Of a stretch of DNA of 64,000 bases, positions 31,531 to 44,344 are shown in pieces. How positions within the stretch are numbered: the first letter of the stretch is position 1; every line of letters begins with the position of its first letter. The notes below the pieces were generated by a model. It ran no database searches, was not told the DNA's origin, and was given only the letters and a program-made list of their open reading frames with translations. Origin of the DNA: Rhabdophis nuchalis (lineage: Eukaryota > Chordata > Lepidosauria > Squamata > Natricidae); assembly GCA_039707465.1 (NCBI GenBank), contig CM077643.1, positions 319,615,919 through 319,679,918 of the forward strand. Direction: 5' to 3'. Made by a program: the position numbers and the translations under genes.

Positions 31531-34500
31531 TCTTTCTGTGTGGGCAGTAAGACTTGGTACTGACTTGAGGGCACCTAATCATGCAATGATTCAATCAATG
31601 TGTTTTGTGAGGCCTTTAGATTGAAAATCCTCACTTTATTCCTGATGATATGTCATTTGGAAAGGATGAATACGGCTTCATTTCCAAACATGGCTTGGCT
31701 GAGTCATTCAGTCTCAGGCATAAGGTACTGGGATATGACACTGTGAAAAAGGGAGTGAATGAGTGAACGAGTGAGGAGGGAGGGAGGGAGGAAGGAAGGA
31801 AGGAAGGAAGGAGCACTATCTCTTTCAAACAGAGCAAAAGGGAATTTAGTATGAAAAGTTTTGAATAGTCTATTGATGACTGTCATCCAGACTGAAACTG
31901 CATGGGCTTCCTCACCATTTCTTTCTCAGTGAGTTTTGATTCACCGGCAGAGAGAAGAAAAGAATAGTGTGTATTTCAAAATCTGACATGTTTCTTTCCA
32001 TTTCAATATTTCTTGGAAAAAGCAAAGGTGGCTCTTTTCCCCCCATGACAGCATCCTGTGCTTCTCTGTGCTCCTGGCAGCATTTTCTACCTCTATAAAT
32101 GGAAGCTGTCTATCAAGGCCATGCTGCCTCCCACCTTGCTTTTGGGTATTCGCTCATTACCATCCATGGCAAAGCAAAGGGCATCACCAATATGCTCAAG
32201 GCTTTTGCTTGGGTCAGAAAGCAAGGAAGGAGATAAAGTTATCTCGCTCAAAAGCACACTATCAGTGTAGGCTCCTTCATAACAAAAAACATGTCCTGGG
32301 TCCCTAATACATCTATGGGAAAGGAGAGCGCAGTCCTGTTTGTAACTCTAGCAGAGTTTATATCTCTGTGGTCTGATTCTGCTCCCTTATTACATTGGAA
32401 AAGAAGTCAACATCAGCATGGATATTTTGTGCTAATATAATTACCAATATAATCCAGAATTCAGCATGAGTAGGATGCAAATGGCATGGGGAGGAGTGCA
32501 CAAATATGACGGGGGTGGATGGGGGGCTTTAAGGAAGTGAAGAAAGAAGCAGAAAGGTTTCAGCCAGTGAGCACACTCTTGCTTACTTTCATGGCACATG
32601 GAGAGGCAATGCTTTCATCTACTGAAACCTCCAAAAGCTGATTAATGGTAAATTATTCATAGCCTCTATCACTTAAGATGGCAGTGAAGGACTCTGCATT
32701 CCACTAAAAACCAAGCATGAAAAATCAGCTGGTCAGAGAGTAGACTACATATTAGGAATCTTTCTCATGGTTCTAGGTTTATAATTTTAAGAATCACTCT
32801 CTCTCTCTCCCTCCCCTCCTCCATTCCTCTCTCTCTTTTCCACTCCTAGAATGAAATAATCCCCTGCAGGAGAAAGCATTTCCCTAAATTGTCATGGCTA
32901 GTATTAATTTTCAAAGCAGCCACCTGCTTTTCTAATATGCAAAATATGCTACAGATTATTCTGTTACAAAAGCGCAGAAAGAGCAACAATGTCCACAGGA
33001 AATTATTATTTATTATTTTTTTAACATTCTGGTTTTATTATGTGCCAGTATTTGCACATAATAAAGTAACCTGTGTGTCAAAAGTTCTCCTGTTGGCTCC
33101 TCAAAACCTGGGTTCCAGATTTCATAAAATAAAACTCTAAAATTTTGGAGTGCCACCAAATAATGTGGTTACCAAGTCAATTATGTGCCTTTTCCCATAA
33201 CAGCTTTTGCTTTAAGGCATCTTTCCGATGACTTCATCTTGGCTATAAGTGTAATAAGAAAGGCCTGGAAATACTGGTTCCTCACTAAGGCCTTGGCTAG
33301 GATGATTGAAATTCACTTTTTTTTCTTTTTCTTTATTCCCATCCAATTTTGCCAGTACTGTTTTCCGTTTTCATCTACTTTTTAAATGTATTCACAATCT
33401 GAAAAGTGCCCAGAATTTCTGGGAATTGGGTAACACATACATTATTATTATTCACTTATGGGAAACAGGTCAAAGGCATGTAGAAACATCCCATCGCCAA
33501 TTGCCCTTCCAACTATCATTCTGTTGCTGAATCTCTGGGCCACAGCATGTCTCAAAGGCACTTGTCTCTGTTGCTTCTGTCTTTTGTAGCTGGAAGCCGA
33601 GGCATGAAGTTGCAGAGGATGGTGGAAACGACGTTCCCAATCTTGCTGGTTCACATTTTTCTGCATCTGTTTCAGAATGGATAAAAATGGAACCGAACTA
33701 GTTTCACGTTCTTTACAAAGCTAATTTATATTGCACACGATCTCTTTCTCTCCCTGAGAGAATTAAGATTAAGCTGCACAGTGGGCATATTTGCAATTTG
33801 ATACAATGTGTGAGATTGTGCATACTACTGAACATTGCTAAGTTTTGGGGATGCACGAAGCTAGAAATCGGACCCTTTGAAATTCTGGGATACTCCTCAC
33901 TCTCGTTTGAGGAGTAAAATCTAAAAGAGGATAATGGCGCACCTGCAGCTTGGATCTTACAAAGATGCGAACCGCAGAGAGTGTTGCCAGGAAGGAAAGA
34001 ATGCCACTCTTCTGCCAGCACGGCAGAGGCATTCGATGCATTACTCCACAAAGGCTCTGATAGTACAACCGTGCTTGTAACCTTTTGCCTGTTCCTTGTC
34101 ACTTTTTGCATTTGGTGTTATTTGTTTTATGTTGATATTGTCAGTGTGCTTAAAGAGATTATTTTTCCCCCGTGGCATGCCCAGAATGACTTGGATTTCA
34201 CAGTAGGAATAATGGTAATGACTAGTTAGACTTGGAGGAGACTGATAGCAAAGGGAAATAAATCTTCTGCGCTCAACTTGTGTTAGGTACCACGTTTCTT
34301 AAGAAATAACATGGCAGATGGCAAGAAAGAAACTGTCCAACATGGAGTTCAGGTCAATAATTTATCCCCCAGCCATTCATCTGATGGTCTGAAGCAATCC
34401 TGACAGCAGTGATTAGAAAAAAATGCTTAAGAAAGGGTTGGACAACTTGGGGCTGCAGGCAGTGCACAGTCCTTGGGCCCCTACTTTGACCACTCTCCTT

Positions 34501-34570
34501 CAAATGCTCTCCTCTTCAGCATCGCTGCACTAATAATGGCCTTCTTTCCTCTAATGTACTCTTTTGCAAT
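31531..34570. other. long stretch without recognisable gene or element
   Basis: Holds a (GGGA/GGAA)n run at 31775-31811 and a CT-rich run at 32800-32850. Several 60-130-codon frames occur (for example minus 34111-33713), but none has a domain, splice context or composition that persuades me. This is one of the least repetitive parts of the window. Confidence 0.4.
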
Positions 34571-34808
34571 ATAGCAACAGCAATAGCACTTTGACTTACA
34601 TGCCATTTCAAAGTGCTTTACAGCCCTGTCTAAACAGAGTCAGCATATTGCCCCCAACAATTTGGCTCTTCATTTTACCCTCAGAAGGATGGAAGGCTGA
34701 GTCAACCTTGAGCCTGGTGAGATTTGAACTGCCAGATTGCAGTCAGCTGGCAGTCAGCTGAAGTAGCCTACAGCACTGCACTCTAACAACTGCACCACCA
34801 GGGCTCAT
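34571..34808 (-). mobile_element. Sauria SINE, reversed
   Basis: On plus it runs from the tail TAGCAACAGCAATAGCACTT through GCATATTGCCCCCAACAATT to the head complement GATTTGAACTGCC (B box) and AACTGCACCACCAGGGCTC (A-box side). Full length, moderately diverged. Confidence 0.85.
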
Positions 34809-35232
34809 ACTGTTGCTATTATGCTGCAGCAGAGTGTATACATAAGAATGTTTTTCCAACTTGGCAACTTTAAGGAGTGTGAGGTTCAATTCCTAGAATT
34901 TTTCAGGCAGCTACTGTACACATAATTGGCATATATAACTCTTGTTCCCAAGTGCCCCATGGCAGGCTGCATGAGAACCTTATTAGTCTGGGGAAAGAAT
35001 TTATCTTGTCCTTCTCTACCCCAGGGTTATCACACTTCCTGGCAATGAACCAGTTTGGCAGATAGTGTAGTCTTTTGGACTGGAGAAAGGTATATGAGCA
35101 GATTCTTTTCATGGCCCTCTTTCCCACAGCTATAGCACTGCCTGACAGTCCATATGTTTATAGAAGGCAGGAGAATGCTACCACATGCCTCCATTTCCTT
35201 TGTACTGGAGATATTCCTCATTTATCTTTTTA

Positions 35233-35365
35233 ACAGATAAACAGAGTTGGAAGGGATCTTGCAGGTCATCTAGTCCAACCCCCTGCCCAAGCACGAGACA
35301 CTACATCTGCCTCTACCTAGGATCGAACTCGCAACCTCCTGATTGGGAGGCGAGAGCTCCACCTT
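35233..35365 (-). mobile_element. tRNA-derived SINE with CR1-like 3' tail
   Basis: The minus strand reads GCTCTCGCCTCCCAATCAGG, then GAGGTTGCGAGTTCGATCC (B box; plus 35321-35330), a short linker with GTAGAGGCAG, and then GGGGGTTGGACTAGATGACC ending TCCCTTCCAACTCTG. The tail is the CR1 3' UTR consensus, so CR1 enzymes would mobilise it. The 5' end of the tRNA head is missing. Confidence 0.7.
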
Positions 35366-35419
35366 CTTCCATAACATGATGTCTGTTTGACTGTAACTTC
35401 TATGTGCATGGGTGAAGAT

Positions 35420-35960
35420 GCATAAATAATCAGAGAGTTGGAAGGGGTGTTGGGGACAATCTAGTATAATGCATGAATTCATGACAAATAGTCATCCAGC
35501 TTCTGTTAAACATCTTCAGTTGAAGGAGAGTACACCGTCTCCCAAGGGACTCTGTTCCATTGTTGAGCAATTCTTAGTGTTAGGATTTTTTTTGCTGATG
35601 ACCAATTAAAATCTACTATCCTATAATTAAAGCCCATTGTTTTTGGCCTGTCTTCTGAAAGAGCTCTGAACAATTTGCCTGTTCTTCTATATGACAGTCC
35701 TTCAGACACTTAGAAAACAGTTATCATGTCTCCCTGCAGTGTATTCTTCTCTAGGCTAAATATAGCGAAAGCTCCAACAGTTTCTCTTAGGTTTTCCCCC
35801 TGGTACCTTTATCAGCTTAATTGCTTTCTTTTTAACGTGTGCCACTCTTTCCTCCTAAACGCAGTGCTAAAACTGGATGCAGTATTCATGTCTGACCAAT
35901 AGAGAGGGATGATAACTTCTTGTGATCTTGTCACCACACTTCTGGAGATGCAGTCTAGGA
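35420..35960 (-). mobile_element. old CR1 LINE 3' UTR
   Basis: On plus, AGAGAGTTGGAAGGGGTGTT is followed by words parallel to the CR1 at 24378-25150: TGTTCCATTGTTGAGCAATTC, TCATGTCTCCC, AAACTGGATGCAGTATTC and GATAACTTCTTGTGATCTTG. More diverged than the other copy, with no coding frame left. Confidence 0.75.
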
Positions 35961-36039
35961 TTTTATTATTGTTGCTGTTTATGTATTAGTATGTATTAGT
36001 ATGCATAGGTTTGTGTTATTATGTATTATTATGATTGTG

Positions 36040-36480
36040 GTGGTGGTGATGATGATGATAATGATTATTATTATGTGGTTAATCTTTGGTGAGATTCATA
36101 GCCTTTGGGGCTGGTTGGTAGCTCAACAGCTCGAGTCCTAACCAAGGACCCAGGAACTGTTAAGGTAACGTCGGAGGATATAAGCTGTTCCAAGTAGGGT
36201 GGTTTTTTGTAGACTCAGAATGTTCAAGACAGGTAAATTTAGAATTTCTAAATAGCGAGGTAGCCCTTTAGGTATTGCTCCAAGGGCTCAAATTACAATC
36301 GGGAAAACACATGGTTTCTTTTTCCACAGTCGCTCAACTTCAATTTGCAAGTCCCGGTACTTTGTGATTTTTTCTTGCTGCTTATTTTCAATTCATGCAT
36401 CACCAGGTATTGCAATGTCAATAAACCATACTTTTTTCTTATTTTATAATAAGAATCTGACTGTTTGATGGTGCTACAGA
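36040..36480 (-). pseudogene. R4-clade LINE C-terminus (copy B)
   Basis: Reading minus from 36470: KKVWFIDIAIPGDA, then EKITKYRDLQIEVERLWKK, FPIVIGALGAIPKGL, and LLGTAYILRRYLNSS before a stop near 36135. DIAIPGD belongs to the restriction-like endonuclease of R4/R2-type LINEs. Frameshifts are present. It joins copy A head to tail. A (TNN)-rich tail (ATGATGATG, ATTATTATT) lies at 36020-36080. Confidence 0.65.
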
Positions 36481-37885
36481 TATCATCACAGGATGGAAGC
36501 TGTTCCAAGTCAAGCTGCCTTCTGTAATTGACTGATGGCAAATTTGTCAATGCCTATGGTGTTCAAGTGGTGCTCCAGTTGTTTTGGGACTGCACCCAAG
36601 GCACCTATTTACTATTGGTACTACCTTTGCTTGCCGTTACCATAGTTGTTCTACTTCTATTTGTAGGTCTTTGCATTTTGTTATTGTCTCCAGTTCTTTC
36701 TCTTCTAATCTGCTGTCTCCAGGCACTGCCACATCCACTATCCAGACTTTTTTGTATTTCTTATTGACAACTGTTAAGTCTGGGGTGTTATATGGCTGGT
36801 GCCTGACTAGATTCTGAAGTCCCAGAGCAATTTAACTTTTTCATTTTCTATGACTTTCTCTATTTATGGTCCCACTTACAGGCAAGTGATATTTCTTGCA
36901 GATCTTCCAATGCACTACTTTGTCATGCCACTGCTTGTAGTCAGTTTGTGCAATCTTCTTGCAGAAGCTTACCAGTTGATCCACTGTTTCTTTAGCTTCT
37001 TTGCATAGGTGGCACTTACTGTCTGTTGCTGTCTTCTCAATTCTGGCTTTGTATACATTTGACCTTAAGGCTTGGTCTCCTGCAGCCAAAATTAATCCCC
37101 CAGTCTCTTTCTTTAACTTTTCTGCTCTTACCCATTGCCAGGTTTTGCTATTATCTGCTTTCCCTGCTATTTTTTTTTAATGTACTGGCCATATAGTGCT
37201 TTGTCTTCCCATGCCTCCATTCTGTTCTTCATTTGGTCTTTCATGTAGGCCAGCTTGGTCTCTCCAGTAGTCAGCAAGCTTTCCATGCATACTAACTTCA
37301 GGGCATCTTCTTCATTGTCCTTCAGATATTCTCCCAAAGCCCTTTTTTCTTCTTTAACTATCTGATATACTTGCAGCATTCCATACCCACCTATTTGCCT
37401 TGGTAGGTAGAGTCTGTCAATGTCAATGCGAGAATGAAGGGCATGATTCATTGTCATTATTTTTCTGGTCCTCCTATCCATTGCTTTTCATTTTGTTTGA
37501 ATCCAGTTCACTATTCCAGCTGTCTATAATGACTGGTATTACCCAGGTGTTGATTGCCTTGATGGTCCTCCATTGAGTTTTAACTTTAAGATCTTCTTTC
37601 ACTCTCTTGATGTATTCTCCTCTAATCTTTTTCTTGACTTCAGTTGCTTGATGTTGTCAGCTTGAAAGATACCCAGGTATTTGTAGTAATCATCTTCATC
37701 CAGACTCTTAATGTTATTTTCATAGGGCATCTTGACTCCTTCAGTTTTTACTATTTTTCCTCGTTTGATAGGGAGTGTGGCACATTTGTCCAATCCAAAC
37801 TCCATTGCAATATCTTGGCTCTCTATATATGAACAGTGTTAAGCAGTGATTCTGTTTCAAGTGGTGTTTTTCCATACAACTTTAT
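36481..37885 (-). pseudogene. R4-clade LINE, RT end to endonuclease (copy A)
   Basis: On minus, in order: IKLYGKTPLETESLLNTVHI; MEFGLDKCATLPIKRGK (RT motif D, near 37800); YYKYLGIFQADNIK; DRRTRKIMTMNHALHSRID; LYLPRQIGGYGMLQVYQ (37440-37360); a zinc-knuckle-like CHLC-KEAKETVDQ-LVSFCKK (37010-36950); and PDLTVVNKKYKKVWIVDVAV then PGDSRLEEKEL (36790-36710), the restriction-like endonuclease. At least three frames are needed, so it is dead. R4 elements are known from Anolis. The palm YxDD region is at the truncated 5' edge. Confidence 0.75.
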
Positions 37886-39236
37886 CAGGCTGGTATTCAC
37901 TTATTTTCCCTACCGGTTCACAAACGTGACTTTCTGTAAAGTCCAGTCGCCTCTTGAAAAAGCACCTTTGGGGAAGTCATGACCTGGATGACTGAGGATC
38001 TCCATAAACATTTGTCCTTACTGAAATTAGTCTTGTTGGATTTTGTAATGTTCCAGCTTCTCATGACCTGTCCAAACTTAATCTATCCTCTCTCCACTAT
38101 CTTTTTATATTTGCAAAATAGGAAATTATTAAGTCATTCAAAATTGTACTGAGCAGTAAGAACCTAGAGTAAAGCCCCATAGTATGCCACTCAATAGTTC
38201 CAGTTTAATGAAGAGGATGAATTTTGTATACATCTTGTGGTAGGATTGCTAAGAGTACATTTTGCTAACTTGTCCAGAGGATTCTCAAGATTCACTAAAT
38301 TGACCAGGTTTGTTCTTGATAAATCTGTGCAGTCTCCTGCCTAGAAATAATTCATTCCTAATGTTCATACCTATAGTCCCTAATCTATAGTCCCTAATCT
38401 GTTTCAGAATTTTGTTGGGCACTAACATTAATCTGGCTGCTTTGTAACTATGTGAGTCCCCTTGGCGACTAGAGGAATGATACTTTCCCTTCTCCGGTCC
38501 TCTGATCTTAAACCCATCTCCTTTAATTCTCAAAGAGCACAGAAAAATGTTTTCAAATGGCTTTCAGACATGACTAGTCTAGAAATCTTAAACTTAGTAA
38601 CCAGATAGTCTCTCACTGTCTCTTTCCTTACTTTGAATTCCCTCCTTTTTCATTTGTTCTGCTTAGGTCCATTTGAACCTGGTTTCCTTTTCAGGAGAAA
38701 ACCAACAAAGTATGAGTTGAGGACCTCTTCCCATCCTCATTGTTATTACTCAACCACCTTCCTTTTTCTTATCCCCCAAAATGTCATTTCTGTTGCTTTT
38801 AGCTTTGCTAATGAGCCTAGGTTCTGTTCAAATATTAGCTTTTCTAACTTTATCTCTGTAGCTGCTACCCTCTCACAAGTGTAGCTGATTGATGACTACA
38901 ACACCCACATTCTATTTCTTATATATGATTTTTTAAACTCCTCCCTCACATGAAAGCATCCCATGCATCCATGTTTTCCAACCGACTATCCTCATTCGTT
39001 TTTCTGATTGGAATGAGGCCTGGTTCTATTTCCAGTAGCTCATTTTTGAGAATTTCCCAACCCTTCTGTACTCCCTTTGAACTAAGGCTTTTTGTCCATA
39101 GTAATGCCTCCTAGTATTTCTATAAAGAGATAAGATAATCCTTATTGTCTTTTTTTATTATTGTGCGCACACTGGTCCACATTAAAAATGAAATTCTGTT
39201 GCTTGTTCTCGAAATAAAGTCTATAACTACACATAC
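37886..39236. other. unassigned DNA, possibly ancient repeat
   Basis: Decayed minus frames near 38285-38533 are basic and lack a domain I can name. The stretch has an even, old-repeat look, but I could not classify it. Confidence 0.3.
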
Positions 39237-39312
39237 ATAACACACAGACACACATGCTATATACATACATATATACACACACAGAGAGAGATCTATACAC
39301 ACATACATATAA
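39237..39312 (+). repeat. mixed AC/AT/AG dinucleotide run
   Basis: ACACAC, ATATAC and AGAGAG runs; the source of a Cys/Tyr-rich minus frame. Confidence 0.8.
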
Positions 39313-41277
39313 ACTTGTTGAGATTAGCTCCCCTGAAATCTATTATACATATACAATTTATTCTTCTAGAATGTCTTGAAATACAGGATGGTATGTTCCC
39401 TTCTTTGCAGGTTTTCTCTTATTTTAACTTCTTCAAGTAGATATTTCTCATTGTTTAGAATCAGATCTGGAAGAGTTGATCCCCTTGTTTCTTCTTTAAT
39501 GTGTTGAAAAATGAAAACATCAGCAGGATGACTGAGGAATTTTTGGAACCTTGCAATCTTGACAGAGTTGGCTTTCCAACAGATGTCGGGATCATTGAAG
39601 TGTCATGTTATTCTTATCTATTTCCTTTTTGAAATCCTTGTGGTAGGAAGGCAAGATATCCTGAGTCAAACCCAGCACCGCATGTAGCCTCTGAGACGGA
39701 AATTATTGCTTAGGAAATATACAAAACTATACTCACAACTAAGATAACATTCAATTTGGTGAAAAAAGAAAAATGCACTATGCTGCTATTGGTTAAATGT
39801 GTTTTTGTTTTATTATTCCGCTGGTTTCTCCCCCTTTCGCTTGCTACCAACATGTTTAACAGCGGCAGCTGTAGTACTGTGTGAGAATAGCATTAAATAT
39901 GGGTAATGTGCCATAAATAAACAGAAATAGACAGCCAGGAAATTGTGGTAATCACTGCTTTGATGTCACATGAATTATGGTTACTGTGAAAGCTTTAAGT
40001 CCACGGAGTCTATGGATATGCTCATTTTGGCTCAGTTGGTACCGTGTTAGGAAGACAGTTAATCCAGTTTTCATCTTTCAGTTTTCTCCCCTTTGCCCCG
40101 ACAGCTGTTGTCTCGTGATGAAGTGAAATGCAATCTCCCCTGATTTCCTACTTGCAAGAAAGTAGGAGCTCTTTTCTGCTCCACAAGTTGTAGACAACTA
40201 ACCACCTCCCCAGGAAAGAAGTCAAAATGACAGCTAGGGCTTTGGTGCAAATTCCCAGGCTTACAAGAAGCTGTTTCTTAAATCGTGGGTCAGAGTCGGC
40301 ATCTTTCATTAGATTTGCTTGTGTTAAGATGACACCGCCACTGAGGCTCCATTGGGGCCAGCAGCGATGCAGCTAGGTTCTGGGTGTCACTTTAATCATT
40401 ATGTTGTCTGGCCACACTGAGAACTTTCTTTTAAAAAAAGAAAGAAATAATAAATAAATAAAAGACAGGTGCTGAGATCAATGCAACTCTTAGGCTGTTT
40501 CCATTGCTGTCTCTTAACTATAGCTATAGTACTGTCTTGTTGACAGGTTTCTACGGACATTTTTGAAACTTGTAGTATGATAGTTGTTTAAAATAATCTC
40601 CTCTCAGTTACAGTGACACTGTAAGAAAGTTTCTTATTAAATCCCGCTTGCGTTTCCAGTGTGTGTGTGTGTGTATGTGTACACTTAATGTGCATTATCA
40701 TTTTACCTTCACTTGACCATTTCACTGTTGTTTTAGTTACTTTTTTTTAATCTTTTCAAATTGCTTGGCCTAAATGGCTGCAAATGAGATGAAAAGTGCT
40801 TAAGTGCTGCCAAGGTTCAACGAATGCGTTGACCTTATGATAATTCCGATGTAATAGAGCACCGGCGAATGCCAAAGAGAAGTCTTCCATTCCATAACTA
40901 GCTAGATAAGTGCTCTAAAATGCCATAAAACTTCAACCCTGCCTTCTAGTACTCTTAATGAACTATCAGCAATAATGTTTGCATTTCTTTAGACTGGCAT
41001 CAAGGAGAGTCCTCTAGTGGTAGAAAGTATGAAGACATGGGTGGTCACGGATTCTCCAGCACAATTGATTTCACTGCGATAAAGGGAGACCTTTCAAAGC
41101 CCTATTTGAAGGTGGAAAAACCAAGCAGTTGTAGAATTGGAAGTTGGAAATGGGAGTGATGCCATGAGGGACTGTTTTCTTCGTAATTCTCATATCTCAG
41201 TCCATCAATAATAGATCAATAATATTATAAAACGGTACTGCCAATATTTATCATCCTCATCCTCATCAGTAGCAGTT
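39313..41277. other. non-repetitive stretch, no gene seen
   Basis: No frame above 60 codons survives in this part and no transposon ends were found. A (GT)n run lies at 40662-40680. The segment 39840-40080 has balanced composition and few homopolymers, so it is a place to look for conserved non-coding sequence. Confidence 0.35.
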
Positions 41278-41667
41278 GTAGGGGAACCATGGCAGATTTA
41301 CCACAGTTCATTAGTGACTGTTTGAAGTTACAACAGCATTGAAAAAGAGGAAGTTATGACCATTTTTCACACAGAACCGTTGCAGCAAGGTCACATGATT
41401 TAGTTTCAGATGTTTGACCACTGGTTCATATTTACGACGGCTGCAGTGTCCCAGAGTCAGGTGATCATCTTTTCTGACATTCTGGCAAGCAACGTCAATG
41501 GGGAGGGAAGATTCACTTAACTACCATGTTACTCACTTAACAACTGCAGTGATTCACTTAACAAACGTGGCAAAAGTGATCTTAAAATGGGGCAAAGCTC
41601 ACTTAAATTTCTCACTTATCAACATAAATTCTGGGCTCAATTGTGGTTGTATGTTGAGGACTACCTG
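41278..41667 (-). mobile_element. TA-flanked MITE, reverse copy (CAGGTAGTCCTC family)
   Basis: The right end GAGGACTACCTG is followed by TA (41668-41669). The interior on plus repeats CACTTAAC words, the complement of GTTAAGTG in the copy at 2465-2833. The left end is diverged. Confidence 0.65.
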
Positions 41668-41669
41668 TA

Positions 41670-42265
41670 TATATCTGAGTACTCTGGCAATATCTTATTG
41701 ACAACTATGAGAGGGAAAAACAGCTACACTAAATAGACTCTGCTTTAATGGAAATATTCTGGAGTTCACATAGATGTAACAATTGCAAGCAAGAGAACAG
41801 TGGTTATAGCAGGAAGGTGATTATAGTGGCTGTTGAAATTACTGGCATGGACATCTCAATATCAGCTAAATGTCCCATCATACATGACCATTTCTGGACT
41901 TTGTCATATCATTTCCAGTATATTTGTTTGCCCAGCTGGGTCATGCATTGTGAGCACTGTATATGAATTTTAGAATTTCTATTATAACACTGTTCTCAGG
42001 TTTGTTTTTTCCTTCAAAGACTGAAAGGAAGCTATTAATTTATATGGGAACATACAAGTTTCCTTCCAAACTTTCAATGTTCATATTGGCTATTGCAAGC
42101 AAAGCACCTTTCTCCCTTAGGATTCAAAGCTAATTATAAATATCAAAAGGACCCCTTGAGAATTAATCTTACTGCTATCTCCCTGAATCCCATATCTTCC
42201 TGTCCTTAGACCAACCTTGAGTTCTATGTTAAAATATTTGTGTGTGATAAAAATCAGAACTCCTA
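41670..42265. other. no recognisable gene
   Basis: Short frames only. Confidence 0.35.
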
Positions 42266-42328
42266 TCCATCCATCCATCCATCCATCCATCCATCCATCC
42301 ATCCATCCATCCATCCATCCATCCATCC
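42266..42328 (+). repeat. (CCAT)n microsatellite
   Basis: About 16 units, uninterrupted. Confidence 0.95.
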
Positions 42329-43210
42329 TAGGAAAGAAGCATCTTTTCTAAATGACATCTGAGTCATAAAAGCGTCAGATGTTTGCTTATACAGTATATC
42401 AAGCAATCATTTTTGTTATATTGTATACATTAAATGTAATTTTTGATTATGTATTCTACTTTGAAATAGTCAGTAGAATACTTTGTATCTGAGTTGCCTT
42501 TATATGCTGCATACATTAACCTTTCATTGGTATGTGTTTGAGAATTGAAACAATTCACATGCATCATTAACAATTTTTGCAGTTTCCCATCTAAAAGACA
42601 TTTGCATCAGACTCAGTAGCTGGAGAATATAAGATCAACCAGTTTCATGATTATGCTTCCAATGCTTTCTATATTTTTTCTTCAAAATATAGAGAGGAAA
42701 ATACTTTCTAAATATTCCATTGAACTTCTAATTTCCGCTAGGCAATAATGCTAATATATAATGATTAGAGCTATTTATTTTCAAGGCAGATGACCTTATT
42801 TCCCACAATTCACTTTTGGATTGCTGAAGCATTACAGGACTTAAGTCCATGTGTCACGTGACACTTGTTTAAATATTCGTATGCTAGCTGAATAAAACAA
42901 GAGGTATTTGAACAAACTGAAAAGGCCATGCATGCATTAACTGCATGATTGTTTTCTGCAAAAGATGATCTCTTTTTATAATTTATTATCATTGTCAGTT
43001 GAGTCCATGCAAAGTTGAAGTTGAGCCCGTGGAAAAGAAAATGCAGAAAAGAAATATAAGTAAATGTGTCTTTGTTAAGGCAATGACTTCATCTTCTGTA
43101 GATAACATTGTGACTGGCTGTAAGTTGAAGGCATATATACGTACCAATTCAGTATCTGATTTTTAAAAATATAAACGATGATGCAGTTCAATGGTTTGAT
43201 GGTCTAGACC
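42329..43210. other. no recognisable gene
   Basis: A/T-rich DNA; no elements placed. Confidence 0.35.
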
Positions 43211-43625
43211 CAGGATGGCAATCCTATGGCATGCGTGCCACAGGTGGCATATGAAGCCATTTGTCGGCATGCGAGGCACTGCCCTGTCAGATGGCCAGCA
43301 TGCATGCATGCTGGTCAGCTGAGTTCACCCTTTTTAAAAGCCATTTTTCACCCTCCCCAGGCTCCAGAGGCTTTATAGGAGCCTGGGGAGGGCGAAAAGA
43401 CCCTCCCCCGGAGGCCCTCCGCAGGCTTCATGAGCTTCCCTGAAGCCTCCGGAGCACTTAAAACGATGCTCCAAGCAAACCGGAAGTGACTTCTGGTTTG
43501 CTGGTAGCATTGCTTTAAGTGCTCCGGAGGCTTCAGGGAAGCCTCCTGAAGGTCGCTGAAGCCTCCAGGGTGCTCAAAATGACCCTCCAAGCTAACTGGA
43601 AGTCACTTCCGGTTTGCTTGTTGGG
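43211..43625. mobile_element. hAT-like element with one clear end
   Basis: CAGGATGGCAATCCTATGGC at 43211 is a left end of the family seen at 28613 and 52131 (reversed ends there read CAGTGATGGCGAACCTATGG). GC-rich interior has palindromic GCCTGGGGAGGG/CCCTCCCCAGGC words, also present in 52131-52552. The right boundary is not resolved. Confidence 0.5.
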
Positions 43626-44344
43626 TCTTCAATGTAGTCTGGTTGCCATTTGTTGCTAATAATTTGGTTTACGCTTCTGTGCTCTCCAGGGTGTATCACG
43701 AGGAGGCAAACTAGCATCACACCCCACATAGAAGATTAGTGTGTTGGAACTGAAGGGGTGGAACTAGTTTGTCTATTCAGGAGTCTTATTAAGGAATCTC
43801 ATTATGATATCTACCAAATACATGACATAGTCCTATGATTACAGATACTCAAAATCTTCTTTACAGATAGAAGAAGCCTTTAAAGGAAGGCATTTCTGGA
43901 TCTTTCTGTGCTTATTTCATTGAGTCCTAGAGGTGTTCTTTCTTGTTACACATTGTATTTTCCATTGTATTTAACTCTGAGGCCTTCCACTGCATAGAAA
44001 TTTCCCTAGTTTTTGCATTTTGGAACCCAGTGTGTTATATCATTTTCCCCCCTCATTCCTCACTCCAGGGAAATCCACTTATACAAATTAGCTATTAGGC
44101 ATTTAATAAATCATAACTGACAGTATTGAGAGGGCAGGAATAATGTGCATTTTCTGAACTTCAAAGCATCAGTTCCATCTTCTAGTTGGAATCTCCAAAA
44201 TAGCATCTATCAAGACCAGAAATTTTGCAGTGTTTTATCTGGGATGTTCTTTGAAGGACAGGAACTGAAATATCTTATTATGCCATACCAAACAATAAAA
44301 TAAATCTCTCTGTATTTAAAAATACTGAGTATTCTATAATAAAT
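43626..44344. other. no recognisable gene
   Basis: Nothing beyond short frames. Confidence 0.35.

Noticed and set aside
33713..34111. 132-codon minus frame in a non-repetitive region
   Set aside because: No domain, no splice-site context and overlapping frames of similar length in other phases. It cannot be supported as an exon from sequence alone.
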